A DNA stretch of 16,831 nt from Lachnospiraceae bacterium UBA3641 (GTDB taxonomy: Bacteria; Bacillota; Clostridia; Lachnospirales; Lachnospiraceae). A program made the translations under genes and the position numbers. The notes below the pieces were generated by a model, which saw only the letters and a list, made by a program, of their open reading frames with translations, searched no databases and was not told the origin of the DNA. Below are positions 1-7,600 of this stretch, piece by piece. The stretch's first letter is position 1. The number at the start of each line of letters is the position of its first letter. The stretch spans positions 1-16,831 of the forward strand of contig DFKQ01000041.1 in NCBI GenBank assembly GCA_002373875.1. The letters are read 5' to 3'.

Positions 1-100
1 CATTTGGACTGTCAAAGATGGGATAGTATATTGCATATGTAAAATTTTTTTGGTTATATATTTCGATTCCTGTAACATCTGCTATTATTACCTTTTTCGC

Positions 101-128
101 TTGCATTTGTTTTTGCCTGTGTTATAAT
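101..128 (+). promoter_or_regulatory. Sigma-A type promoter of the thrS T-box leader
   Basis: A -35 like hexamer TTGCAT (101-106) is followed after 16 bp by a perfect TATAAT (123-128). The -10 box has an upstream TG at 120-121, giving an extended -10. Transcription should start near 134-137, a few bases before the T-box Stem I begins. This is read directly from the sequence; no start-site data are available. Confidence 0.75.
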
Positions 129-134
129 ACCAGT

Positions 135-356
135 CAAACGGCGATGACGGAGACCGAAGCTGTTAACACTGTACTTAAGAGAGATGCAGGCGGTGGGATT
201 GCATCGTGCAGATACAGCGGACACCACTCCCAAGCTGCGCGCGAGAAAGGTTTTTAACCGCAAGCGTGACGGAAGCCCCCGTTACCGGGCATACGAGTGA
301 AAAATCAAGGTGGTACCGTGCGATGAGCACCCTTGGAGCTGCAGGGGTGTTTTTTT
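135..356 (+). promoter_or_regulatory. T-box riboswitch leader (threonine) upstream of thrS
   Basis: T-box leaders bind uncharged tRNA and let transcription continue into an aminoacyl-tRNA synthetase gene. The conserved T-box is at 307-320 (AAGGTGGTACCGTG). The antiterminator is clear: CAAGG 306-310 pairs with CCTTG 331-335, the bulge at 311-317 contains TGGT for the tRNA acceptor end, and GTGC 318-321 pairs with GCAC 327-330. Stem I can be drawn: GGAG 149-152 with CTCC 227-230, GCTGT 159-163 with ACAGC 214-218, and an apical hairpin GATGCA 183-188 / TGCATC 200-205 whose loop contains GGTG. The likely specifier codon in the internal loop is ACC (223-225, then A), which is Thr and agrees with the downstream gene. 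A third stem, GTGACGG 266-272 / CCGTTAC 279-285, fits Stem III. Stem assignments were made by hand; the T-box and antiterminator are certain. Confidence 0.95.
328..356 (+). terminator. Intrinsic terminator of the T-box leader
   Basis: CACCCTTG (328-335) pairs with CAGGGGTG (342-349) around a six-base loop and is followed by seven T (350-356). Its 5' arm overlaps the 3' half of the antiterminator (327-335), so the two folds exclude each other. This is the switch by which tRNA-Thr charging controls thrS. Confidence 0.93.
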
Positions 357-430
357 GTTTTATGTTCAGGGCAGCACATACAGGAAAAAGCATAGCATTT
401 TGAGCATGTCCCGAATATAAAACTCATAAA

Positions 431-446
431 ATGATTAAAGAATCAT
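431..446 (+). repeat. Small inverted repeat before the thrS ribosome-binding site
   Basis: ATGATT (431-436) and AATCAT (441-446) form a weak 6-bp hairpin with loop AAAG, in an AT-rich stretch about 12 bases before the ribosome-binding site. It could affect mRNA folding or be chance. The rest of 357-457 is A-rich and shows no other recognisable signal. Confidence 0.3.
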
Positions 447-457
447 AAAAATAAAAA

Positions 458-463
458 AAGGAG
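458..463 (+). promoter_or_regulatory. Ribosome-binding site deciding the thrS start
   Basis: AAGGAG at 458-463 lies 7 bases before the ATG at 471. The in-frame ATG at 465 is only one base away and is too close to be used. This places the protein start at 471. Confidence 0.85.
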
Positions 464-470
464 TATGATC

Positions 471-2258
471 ATGAAAATTCTTTACAACGACGGACATGTT
501 GATGAGTGTCCACAGGAGGAAGTAACCCATGTACTTCGCCACTCTGCCGCCCACATCATGGCTCAGGCTATAGAGAGGCTCTACCCGGAGGCTGACTTTG
601 CTTACGGCCCTGCAACCGACAGGGGCTTCTATTATGATGTGGATCTTGGCGATAAGAAGCTTTCGGATGAGGATCTGGCTGCGATCGAAGCCGAGATGAG
701 GAAGATAATCAAGGAGAACCTCCCCTTTAAGACCTTCGCTTACAATCGCGAGGAGGCGGTTAAGTACCTTCATGAACGGGGAGCCGTATATAAGGAAGAG
801 CATGTCGGCGATCTTCCCGAGGATGCGACCATCACCTTCTACCAGCAGGGGGACTATGTTGATATGTGTGTAGGTCCTCACATCACATATACCAAGAACC
901 TTAAGGCCTTTAAGATAACCGGCCAGTCCGGTGCCTACTGGAAGAACGATGCCAGCCGCAAGATGCTTACAAGGATCAACGGCGTTGCCTTCCAGACCAA
1001 GGAGGAGCTTGAAGAATATGAGAAGCAGGTTGAAGAAGCCAGGGCCAGGGATCACCGTAAGATAGGTAAGGAAATGTCCCTCTTTATGACCGATGACCTT
1101 ATCGGCAAGGGGCTTCCCATGTTTCTTCCCAAGGGCTATACCCTGTGGAGAGAGCTTGAGGATTATATAAGGGATAAGGAGCTCAAGCTCGGTTATCAGC
1201 ATGTTCTTACTCCCTGCGTAGGTACTGTTGCCCTCTACCAGACCTCTGGCCACTGGGATCATTATAAGGAGAACATGTTCCCGGCAATGGAGGTTGAAGA
1301 TGAGAGCTTCGTCCTTCGTCCCATGAACTGCCCTCATCATATGATGATATATGCCAATAAACCGCACAGTTACCGTGAACTTCCCATAAGGATAGGTGAG
1401 ATAGCCCATGACTTCCGTTTCGAGCCCAGCGGTTCCCTTAAGGGTATAGAGCGCGGCCGTCATTTCTGCCAGAATGATGCTCACCTCTTCGTAACTCCTG
1501 CCCAGATAAAGGACGAGGTAAGCCGTGTTGTGGATCTTATCTTCGAAGTGTATAAGGATTTCGGCATCACCGATTACCGGTGTGTACTCTCTTTGAGAGA
1601 CCCGGCCGACACCAGGAAATATCATCCCGATGATGAGATGTGGAATACCGCTGAGGATGCCCTCCGTCAGGTTCTTAATGATATCGGTATTGACTATACC
1701 GAAGAGATCGGCGAAGCCGCCTTCTACGGTCCCAAGCTCGATATTAACGTTAAGCCCGCAGTCGGTGTTGAATATACCCTCTCCACCTGCCAGCTTGACT
1801 TCTGCCTTCCTGCCAAGTTCGATCTTAAATACATTGATTCTGACGGCTCCGAGAAGACTCCTGTTGTCCTCCACCGTGCAATATTAGGATCACTTGACCG
1901 TTTCATGGCCTACATCATAGAAGAGACCAAGGGTAAGTTCCCTGTATGGCTTGCTCCCCTTCAGGTAAAGGTACTGCCTGTAAGCGAGAAGACTAATGAC
2001 TATGCCGCCAGGGTCACCGAGGCGATCGAAAATAACGGTGTCCGTGTCCAGCTTGATGACAGGAACGAAAAGATAGGATATAAGATACGTGAGGCCCAGC
2101 AGGTAGACCGTTGCCCTTATATGCTGATAATCGGCCAGAAGGAAGCCGATGAAGGCACCGTGAGCGTAAGGAGCCGCGACACCGGCGAGACTGAGGTTAT
2201 GAGCCTTGATGCCTTTATAAAAAAGGTAACTGAGGAGATACTAAACAAAGTTCATTAA
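471..2258 (+). CDS. thrS: Threonyl-tRNA synthetase lacking the N-terminal TGS domain
   Basis: Charges tRNA-Thr with threonine in the cytoplasm; class II synthetase, 595 aa from ATG 471. The editing domain comes almost at once: HSAAH (24-28) and CVGPH (133-137) hold the histidine/cysteine set that hydrolyses mischarged Ser-tRNA. The catalytic core has MNCPHH (285-290) and motif 2 around RFEPSG (316-321). Cys287, His338 and His468 match the zinc ligands, and motif 3 is near VVLHRAILGS. The anticodon-binding domain runs from about 490 to the end. Usual family length is about 640 aa; here only about 20 residues precede the editing domain, so the TGS domain is missing. The upstream sequence is T-box leader rather than coding, so this is not a start-site error. 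Regulation is by the T-box. The only + strand gene in the window. Confidence 0.96.
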   Translation: MKILYNDGHVDECPQEEVTHVLRHSAAHIMAQAIERLYPEADFAYGPATDRGFYYDVDLGDKKLSDEDLAAIEAEMRKIIKENLPFKTFAYNREEAVKYLHERGAVYKEEHVGDLPEDATITFYQQGDYVDMCVGPHITYTKNLKAFKITGQSGAYWKNDASRKMLTRINGVAFQTKEELEEYEKQVEEARARDHRKIGKEMSLFMTDDLIGKGLPMFLPKGYTLWRELEDYIRDKELKLGYQHVLTPCVGTVALYQTSGHWDHYKENMFPAMEVEDESFVLRPMNCPHHMMIYANKPHSYRELPIRIGEIAHDFRFEPSGSLKGIERGRHFCQNDAHLFVTPAQIKDEVSRVVDLIFEVYKDFGITDYRCVLSLRDPADTRKYHPDDEMWNTAEDALRQVLNDIGIDYTEEIGEAAFYGPKLDINVKPAVGVEYTLSTCQLDFCLPAKFDLKYIDSDGSEKTPVVLHRAILGSLDRFMAYIIEETKGKFPVWLAPLQVKVLPVSEKTNDYAARVTEAIENNGVRVQLDDRNEKIGYKIREAQQVDRCPYMLIIGQKEADEGTVSVRSRDTGETEVMSLDAFIKKVTEEILNKVH

Positions 2259-2280
2259 TCCATTAATCAAAGTTCATTAA
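2246..2280 (+). repeat. Short direct repeat at the end of thrS
   Basis: CAAAGTTCATTAA occurs at 2246-2258 and again at 2268-2280, a 22-bp period. The first copy carries the last codons and the TAA of thrS. It looks like a small local duplication that added a second in-sequence TAA after the gene. Confidence 0.6.
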
Positions 2281-2285
2281 ACAAT

Positions 2286-2308
2286 TAGGAGAGGCAATGC
2301 CTCTCCTA
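2286..2308. terminator. Bidirectional terminator between thrS and khpA
   Basis: TAGGAGAGGC (2286-2295) and GCCTCTCCTA (2299-2308) form a perfect 10-bp stem with loop AAT. On the + strand it is followed by TTCTTT, fitting a thrS terminator. On the - strand it is followed by a weaker run (AATTGTTTAA). The 3' arm contains the khpA stop codon (2306-2308), so the hairpin serves two convergent units with no spare sequence. Confidence 0.8.
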
Positions 2309-2548
2309 TTCTTTGTCCACGTCAACGATATCTACGATCACCTTTTTATCATCTCCGGATGATGCTGCCTTGACAACTGTCCTTATAGCCTTGGCGATCC
2401 TTCCCTGCTTGCCGATCACCTTGCCCATATCCGACTGGGCAACCCTGAGTTCAACCACAACAGCATCTGCGTCCTCGCGCTCGGTAACATTCACCTCATC
2501 GGGCTTATCGACAAGTGACTTGGCGATTACTTCAACTAACTCTTTCAT
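2306..2548 (-). CDS. khpA: KH-domain RNA-binding protein (KhpA/YlqC family)
   Basis: Small (80 aa) single KH-domain protein. The nucleic-acid binding loop is GKQG at 46-49 within VIGKQGRIAKAIR, the classic type II KH signature. In Firmicutes KhpA forms a complex with KhpB/EloR and affects RNA and cell elongation; that is family knowledge, not visible here. GGAGG lies 7 bases before the ATG. It is the last gene of the ylxM-ffh-rpsP-khpA operon, 15 bp after rpsP. Its stop codon is inside the shared terminator hairpin. Confidence 0.92.
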   Translation of the reverse strand: MKELVEVIAKSLVDKPDEVNVTEREDADAVVVELRVAQSDMGKVIGKQGRIAKAIRTVVKAASSGDDKKVIVDIVDVDKE

Positions 2549-2563
2549 GCTCTACCTCCGGGC

Positions 2564-2809
2564 TTATTTGGTTATTCCTGCATTCTTGAAGATCTTGCTT
2601 ACAACCTCGGTAGGCTGAGCGCCGTTGGCAAGCCATTTCTTAGCCAGTTCCTCATTAACCTTAACGGTTGAGGGCTCAGTACTGGGATCATATGTGCCTA
2701 TTTCCTCAATGAACCTTCCGTCACGGGGAGACCTTCCGTCAGCAACAATGATTCTATAATAAGGTGCCTTCTTCTGTCCCATTCTCCTTAACCTGATCTT
2801 TACTGCCAT
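2564..2809 (-). CDS. rpsP: 30S ribosomal protein S16
   Basis: Ribosomal small-subunit protein of 81 aa, a normal length for S16. It opens with the family signature MAVKIRLRRMGQKKAPYYRI followed by VADGRSPRDGRFIEEIGTYDP. The start is ATG 2809, because GGAGG (2822-2818) lies 8 bases upstream. The in-frame GTG at 2818, three codons earlier, overlaps the ribosome-binding site and is rejected. Third gene of the operon, 33 bp after ffh. Confidence 0.96.
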   Translation of the reverse strand: MAVKIRLRRMGQKKAPYYRIIVADGRSPRDGRFIEEIGTYDPSTEPSTVKVNEELAKKWLANGAQPTEVVSKIFKNAGITK

Positions 2810-2817
2810 TTCTTTCA

Positions 2818-2822
2818 CCTCC
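2818..2822 (-). promoter_or_regulatory. Ribosome-binding site deciding the rpsP start
   Basis: GGAGG read on the - strand, 8 bases before the ATG at 2809. It supports that start over the overlapping in-frame GTG. Confidence 0.85.
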
Positions 2823-2842
2823 GTATAATATTTGGTATTTAT

Positions 2843-4198
2843 TTAAAAGGGCATTTTGAATTTACCCTTTTTACCCATTCCGTTCATCATTCCGGGCAGC
2901 TGCTTCATCATCTTGCGGCTCTGCTCGAACTGCTTGACAAGCCTGTTGACTTCTGAAATGTCAACCCCGGCTCCTTTTGCTATCCTGTGCTTCCTTGAAG
3001 GATTTAAGATATCCGGATTCTGCCTCTCCTTCCTGGTCATCGACAGGACTATGGCTTCAGTGCGGGCCATCTTCTTCTCATCGATCGCATTCTCAAGGTC
3101 CTGTGTTTTAATACCCATTCCAAGTCCCGGCATCATACCTAAGATACTGGACAACCCGCCCATCTTCTTCATCTGGTTCATGCTCTCAAGGTAGTCCTCA
3201 AAATCAAACTTACCCTTCTTGAGCTTACGGGACATTTCCTTCTCTTTTTCCTCATCTATATCCAGGCTCTCGCTTGCCTTCTCGATAAGGGTTAAGACAT
3301 CTCCCATTCCCAGGATCCGGCTTGCCATCCTGTCGGGATAGAACTGCTCAAGATCCGACAGCTTCTCGCCCATGCCGACATACAGAATGGGCTTGCCGGT
3401 CACGGCCTTTATTGACAGGGCTGCACCACCCCTTGCGTCACCGTCCATCTTGCTTAAGATGATTCCGTCAACACCGATCTTATCGTTAAATGAGGAAGCA
3501 ACGTTTACAGCCTCCTGACCGGTCATGGCATCCACGACCAACAGGGTCTGATGTACGTCGACATTAGACTTGATATCGGCAAGCTCCTGCATCATTTCTT
3601 CATCTATCTGAAGACGTCCCGCCGTATCTATAAACACGATATTGTGCCCGTTCTTATTCGCATGCTCGATGGCTGCCTTAGCTATATCAACGGGTGAATT
3701 CCTATCACCCATGGAGAAAAAGTCAACCTCCTGCTTCTGCGCATTCATCTCAAGCTGCTTTATGGCTGCCGGCCTGTAGACATCTGCTGCGACAAGCAGG
3801 CACTTCTTACCCTTGAGCTTGAGCTTACCGGCCAGCTTGGCTGCGGTTGTAGTCTTACCGGCACCCTGAAGACCGCACATCATGATTACGGTGATGGCCT
3901 TACCGGGCTGAAGCTGTAACTGTGCGGTCTCGCTGCCCATAAGGGAGACCATCTCTTCATTGACTATCTTAATGACCATTTGACCGGGATTAAGACCATT
4001 CATTACATCCTGGCCTACAGCCCGTTCTTCAACCGACTTAACGAACTGCTTGACAACCCTGAAGTTAACATCAGCTTCAAGGAGGGCAAGCTTAACCTCC
4101 TTAAGGGCAGCCTTAACATCCTCCTCGGTCAGGCGTCCCTTTTTCCGAAGGCCCTTGAAAACATTCTGAAGTTTTTCGGTCAAGCTCTCAAATGCCAT
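2843..4198 (-). CDS. ffh: Signal recognition particle GTPase Ffh (SRP54)
   Basis: GTPase that, with 4.5S/6S RNA and FtsY, delivers nascent membrane and secreted proteins to the translocon. 451 aa, normal for the family. The N domain (about 1-95) is followed by the G domain: P-loop GLQGAGKTTT (109-118), AADVYRPAA (137-145), DTAGR (191-195), SKMDGDARGG (249-258). From about 325 a methionine-rich M domain binds RNA and signal peptides (MMPGLGMG, MMKQLPGMMNGMGKKGK). The ATG directly follows the TAA of ylxM, so the two are probably translationally coupled; GGAG is placed inside the end of ylxM. Confidence 0.97.
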   Translation of the reverse strand: MAFESLTEKLQNVFKGLRKKGRLTEEDVKAALKEVKLALLEADVNFRVVKQFVKSVEERAVGQDVMNGLNPGQMVIKIVNEEMVSLMGSETAQLQLQPGKAITVIMMCGLQGAGKTTTAAKLAGKLKLKGKKCLLVAADVYRPAAIKQLEMNAQKQEVDFFSMGDRNSPVDIAKAAIEHANKNGHNIVFIDTAGRLQIDEEMMQELADIKSNVDVHQTLLVVDAMTGQEAVNVASSFNDKIGVDGIILSKMDGDARGGAALSIKAVTGKPILYVGMGEKLSDLEQFYPDRMASRILGMGDVLTLIEKASESLDIDEEKEKEMSRKLKKGKFDFEDYLESMNQMKKMGGLSSILGMMPGLGMGIKTQDLENAIDEKKMARTEAIVLSMTRKERQNPDILNPSRKHRIAKGAGVDISEVNRLVKQFEQSRKMMKQLPGMMNGMGKKGKFKMPF

Positions 4199-4531
4199 TT
4201 ACAAAGTCTCCATAAGAGCGTCACAGAGTTCCCTTATCCTGTCTCCGTTCTCCGATCTGTCATCTGCTGCGGCTTCTCTTATCTGCTCTACGATCTCCTT
4301 AATGCTTGTAAACTTCTCGATCATATGAAGCCTGCTCTCGTACTCACCAAGGGTCTTGTCACACCTTTTTATAAGGTCATGGACCCCCTGTCTGGTGATC
4401 CCGTATTCATCGGATAACTCCTTAAGAGACAGGTCCTCATATACGGCACACTCATATATCCGCCGTTGGTGTTCGGTAAGAAGCTCGCCGTAAAAATCAT
4501 ATAATAAGTTCTGATAAGCAATACGTTCCAT
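4199..4531 (-). CDS. ylxM: YlxM family helix-turn-helix protein, SRP-associated
   Basis: Protein of 110 aa placed directly before ffh, the standard Firmicute arrangement. Residues about 31-56 (YEDLSLKELSDEYGITRQGVHDLIKR) form a sigma-factor-like helix-turn-helix, typical of YlxM/UPF0122. The family has been linked to the SRP pathway; its exact task is unclear. The start is ATG 4531, because AAGGAG (4543-4538) is 6 bases upstream. A longer frame from 4552 would cover that ribosome-binding site. First gene of the operon, with its own promoter just upstream. Confidence 0.93.
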   Translation of the reverse strand: MERIAYQNLLYDFYGELLTEHQRRIYECAVYEDLSLKELSDEYGITRQGVHDLIKRCDKTLGEYESRLHMIEKFTSIKEIVEQIREAAADDRSENGDRIRELCDALMETL

Positions 4532-4557
4532 ATCCTGCTCCTTACAGCACAAGCTAT

Positions 4558-4586
4558 ACTATACACAAAGGAAAGAGGGGTGTCAA
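4558..4586 (-). promoter_or_regulatory. Sigma-A promoter of ylxM-ffh-rpsP-khpA
   Basis: On the - strand, a perfect -35 TTGACA (4586-4581), 17 bp spacer and TATAGT (4563-4558). The expected start near 4552-4550 leaves a leader of about 20 nt before the ylxM ATG, with AAGGAG at 4543-4538. The -35 lies within one arm of the hairpin at 4574-4609. Confidence 0.85.
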
Positions 4587-4609
4587 GTATTTTTTCTTGA
4601 CACCCCTCT
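4574..4609 (-). terminator. Terminator hairpin of the surface-protein gene, overlapping the next promoter
   Basis: AGAGGGGTGTCAAG (4574-4587) and CTTGACACCCCTCT (4596-4609) are perfect 14-bp arms around an 8-base loop TATTTTTT. Read on the - strand, it lies about 50 bp after the stop of the 7797-4660 gene and is followed by TTCCTTT, a modest T-rich tail. The stem strength supports termination; the tail is imperfect. Confidence 0.78.
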
Positions 4610-4659
4610 CCTAAATATTTGCTTCTTTAACGTTATATCTTTAAGATCCGGCAGCAGCT

Positions 4660-7600
4660 TTACTTGATCTGCCTTCCTGCCCTCTTCATCCTTCTCATCT
4701 TAACATGGTGATGCATGAGAATGAGCATACATGACAGTGCGATTATAAGTGACAGCAGTGCTCCTATGGCAAACCTTATGGCAATGCTCTTTGGTGTTGC
4801 CACTGTCTCGGCGATCGCGTATGATGAGAACCTGTCGGTTGCAAAGGTTATAGTCTCCGGATCGTCATCAAGATCAGGGAGTATATCTATCTCATCATTA
4901 TGGTTTCTTATTATCGAATATGTTTTACCTTTCTTATATACATCGTCCGGTATCTTAATTACAACCTTCATGGGAACGGCAAGCTCCGTAACATTCTCCG
5001 GCATCCCGCCTACCATCTTAAGCATTGTAAAGTCAAAATACTTAACCGGCTTCTGACCCACTGCCTGATTTATAAGCTTCTTGGATTTCTCATCTATGGT
5101 CTTGTCAGCATCCCTTAAGGATATATTGATCGTAGCACTGGAATCCCCTGCTATCATCAAAACTTCATTGGGCGTGATAAGCTTCTCCACAACTGCTGAC
5201 AGATTCAGCATACTGGGATTGATATAATCAACAGGCAGCTGTTCCAGCTCCTCACGGCTCATAAGATGATAATCCGGTACTTCAGCCGGCGGAGCGAACT
5301 GGTTCTCAACATATGTATCCAGAACTCCCTCATAGAAGGCTGATTCCAATATAGACTTGCTGTCACCGTTGGCTATCATCATACGGGCTTCATCCATGTT
5401 GATACCCAGTTTCTTAAGAACGCCCGAATTCTGTTCACCGGCAGGTTCTTCAACTATCCCCAGCTCCTCATCGGTAGGAATATCTATACCGGTAAGATCC
5501 ATCTCCTCAACGAATTCATCCCCTGCACTACCGGATGCGGCATCCACTATATCAACAACATGATTTTCCGATACGGCAGGTGCTTCGGATTTAAGAACCT
5601 TTTCCACCTTCCTGGTCTGTGGCTTCTCTCCGGATGCGACAGCTGCCTTGGCTCCGGCATCAGTCTGAACGAAGGCCACAGCTATCACATGATCGGTCCA
5701 CACTTCCTTAAATGTATATGAACTTACGGGTCCCACCTGCACACCATCAACCGCTACCGCAAGGATAGCAAACCCGCTCTTGGGTGTTATTGAATAAGTG
5801 ATATTTGCACCATGCGCAACAACAGAAGTACCGCACGGAGCAATAGTGCCTCCTGTGGTTGCCACACCTGAGCTTATTTTATGCGTCAGGATATCTTCCT
5901 TAATAAACACTGCGGTAAGTGAGTAATCCCTGTCAATTCTGTCGATCTTAAAGGTATTGTCACGACCGATAACCTGATCATTTACTGTCCAGTACTGGAA
6001 CTTATAGCCCTGGGCAGGTTTGGCCTGTACTGTTGCCGACTCACCCAGCCTGTATGTGCCGCTTCCCGAGACAGATCCTCCCTCACTCGGATAACTGCTG
6101 AGGGTAAGGGTACACGATGTTTTGGCAAACATGGCAACTATCTTTCTGTCAACAGTCAGATTATTAAGCTCTATTGAAGGCTGGTTGCTTATAACACTCC
6201 CGCCTTCCTTCCAACCGGTAAACACGAATCCGTTATAGGCCATGGCAGAAAGAGTAGTCCTGCCGCCATAGGTGATACGGCCACCGCCAACCACGGCTCC
6301 GGCCTGATCATTCTCAGGCACTGCGGTAACCGTCACATAATTCTGCTTGAAGTTAGCCTGAACAGTGATGGTGGAGCGAACGTTATTGATGGTATAGTTG
6401 GTCGCTGTGGATACCTTCTGCCCGTCACGGATCCAGCCATCAAAATAGAAGTTTTTGTTTGGTATTGCCGACAGTGTAACACTTCCTCCGCCGGCAACCG
6501 CGCCTCCTCCGGTGACGATACCTCCATTCTGCGGATTTGCAACCGCATTAACATTATATGAATTACTCTGCACGGTGACGCTTGCCACGGCATACCTGGA
6601 AGGATCTGCAACCGATGTTGCGACAACCTTAAGGGAGCCTGACTTCTCCTTGGGATCAATATTCAACACACCGTCACCCGTAATATATGTCCCTGCCGAT
6701 GACGCGCCGGACACGTTCCAGTTCACATCCTGTTCAACCTGTCCTATATTTGCATTCACGTATGCTGTAAAGGCAAGGCTTCCACCCTGTGCAAGCTTAA
6801 TGGACTGAGGGTAAACAACAACCGAAGTGATCTTCGGAGAGCCCGTAACCTCCGCTCTTACGCTTATATACTTCGTATTCCTGTTTGCATCATCATTTTT
6901 ATCCTTAAGATATATGGTGCATGAATATACTCCGATCGGTGCCGCAGAATCAAGGTTGATACTGAATTTGTTCATACCTCCGATCTTAAGAGCTGTTGAT
7001 CCGCTTATCAGGGACAGCTCAAATACATTGGCCGAGGCACCGGTTATGCCGTACACAAGGTCTATATCCCTGCTGCCAACGTTTTCAGCTGCAAATGTCA
7101 GGCCATCTCCTTCCCCGACTATAGCTTCAAGCCAGATGCTTGATATGGAACCACCGTCAACCTGAGTGCGGATCGCATAATCCATCGCTTCCTCGGCCTT
7201 CTTCTTTGCTTCCTCCTCAGCAGCCTTTTTGGCTTTCTCAGCCTCCTCGGCTGCCCTCTTTGCTTCTTCCTCAGCCTTGCGCTTAGCTTCCTCAGCCGCA
7301 GCTTCTTCCTCCGCCTGCTTTTTTGCGGCTTCTTCGGCTTCTTTTGCAACCTTCTCAAATGCTTCCTGACGGGCTGCTTCCTCCTCTGCTGCCCTGGCTG
7401 CCTCCTCTGCCTGACGCTTGGCCTCTTCTTCTGCTTCCTTAGCCGCCGCTTCCGCCTGTCTCTTTATTTCTTCCTCCTGAGCCTTGCGTGCGGCTTCCTC
7501 CTCTGCCTGACGTATAGCCTCTTCCTCGGCCTGTCTCTGCAACTCTTCAGGTGTAGGACCGGCAGGCTCCACTTGCTGAGGCTGATCAAAGGAAGGCATA

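Noticed and set aside
1..100. A gene end or RNA upstream of the thrS promoter
   Set aside because: The stretch is AT-rich with no supported reading frame or hairpin with a T run; nothing can be named.
435..1874. 479-codon open frame on the - strand opposite thrS
   Set aside because: It lies fully antisense to a certain thrS, has no ribosome-binding site and no recognisable domain. It is a by-product of thrS codon use.
4597..4625. TTGACA on the + strand at 4597-4602 as a promoter
   Set aside because: It is the mirror copy in the hairpin; no -10 box lies 16-18 bp downstream, and no + strand gene follows.
7119..7358. Lys/Arg-rich 79-codon frame within the surface-protein stalk
   Set aside because: It is the shifted frame of the Ala/Glu/Lys stalk, whose repeated GCN/GAR/AAR codons give basic peptides in other frames.
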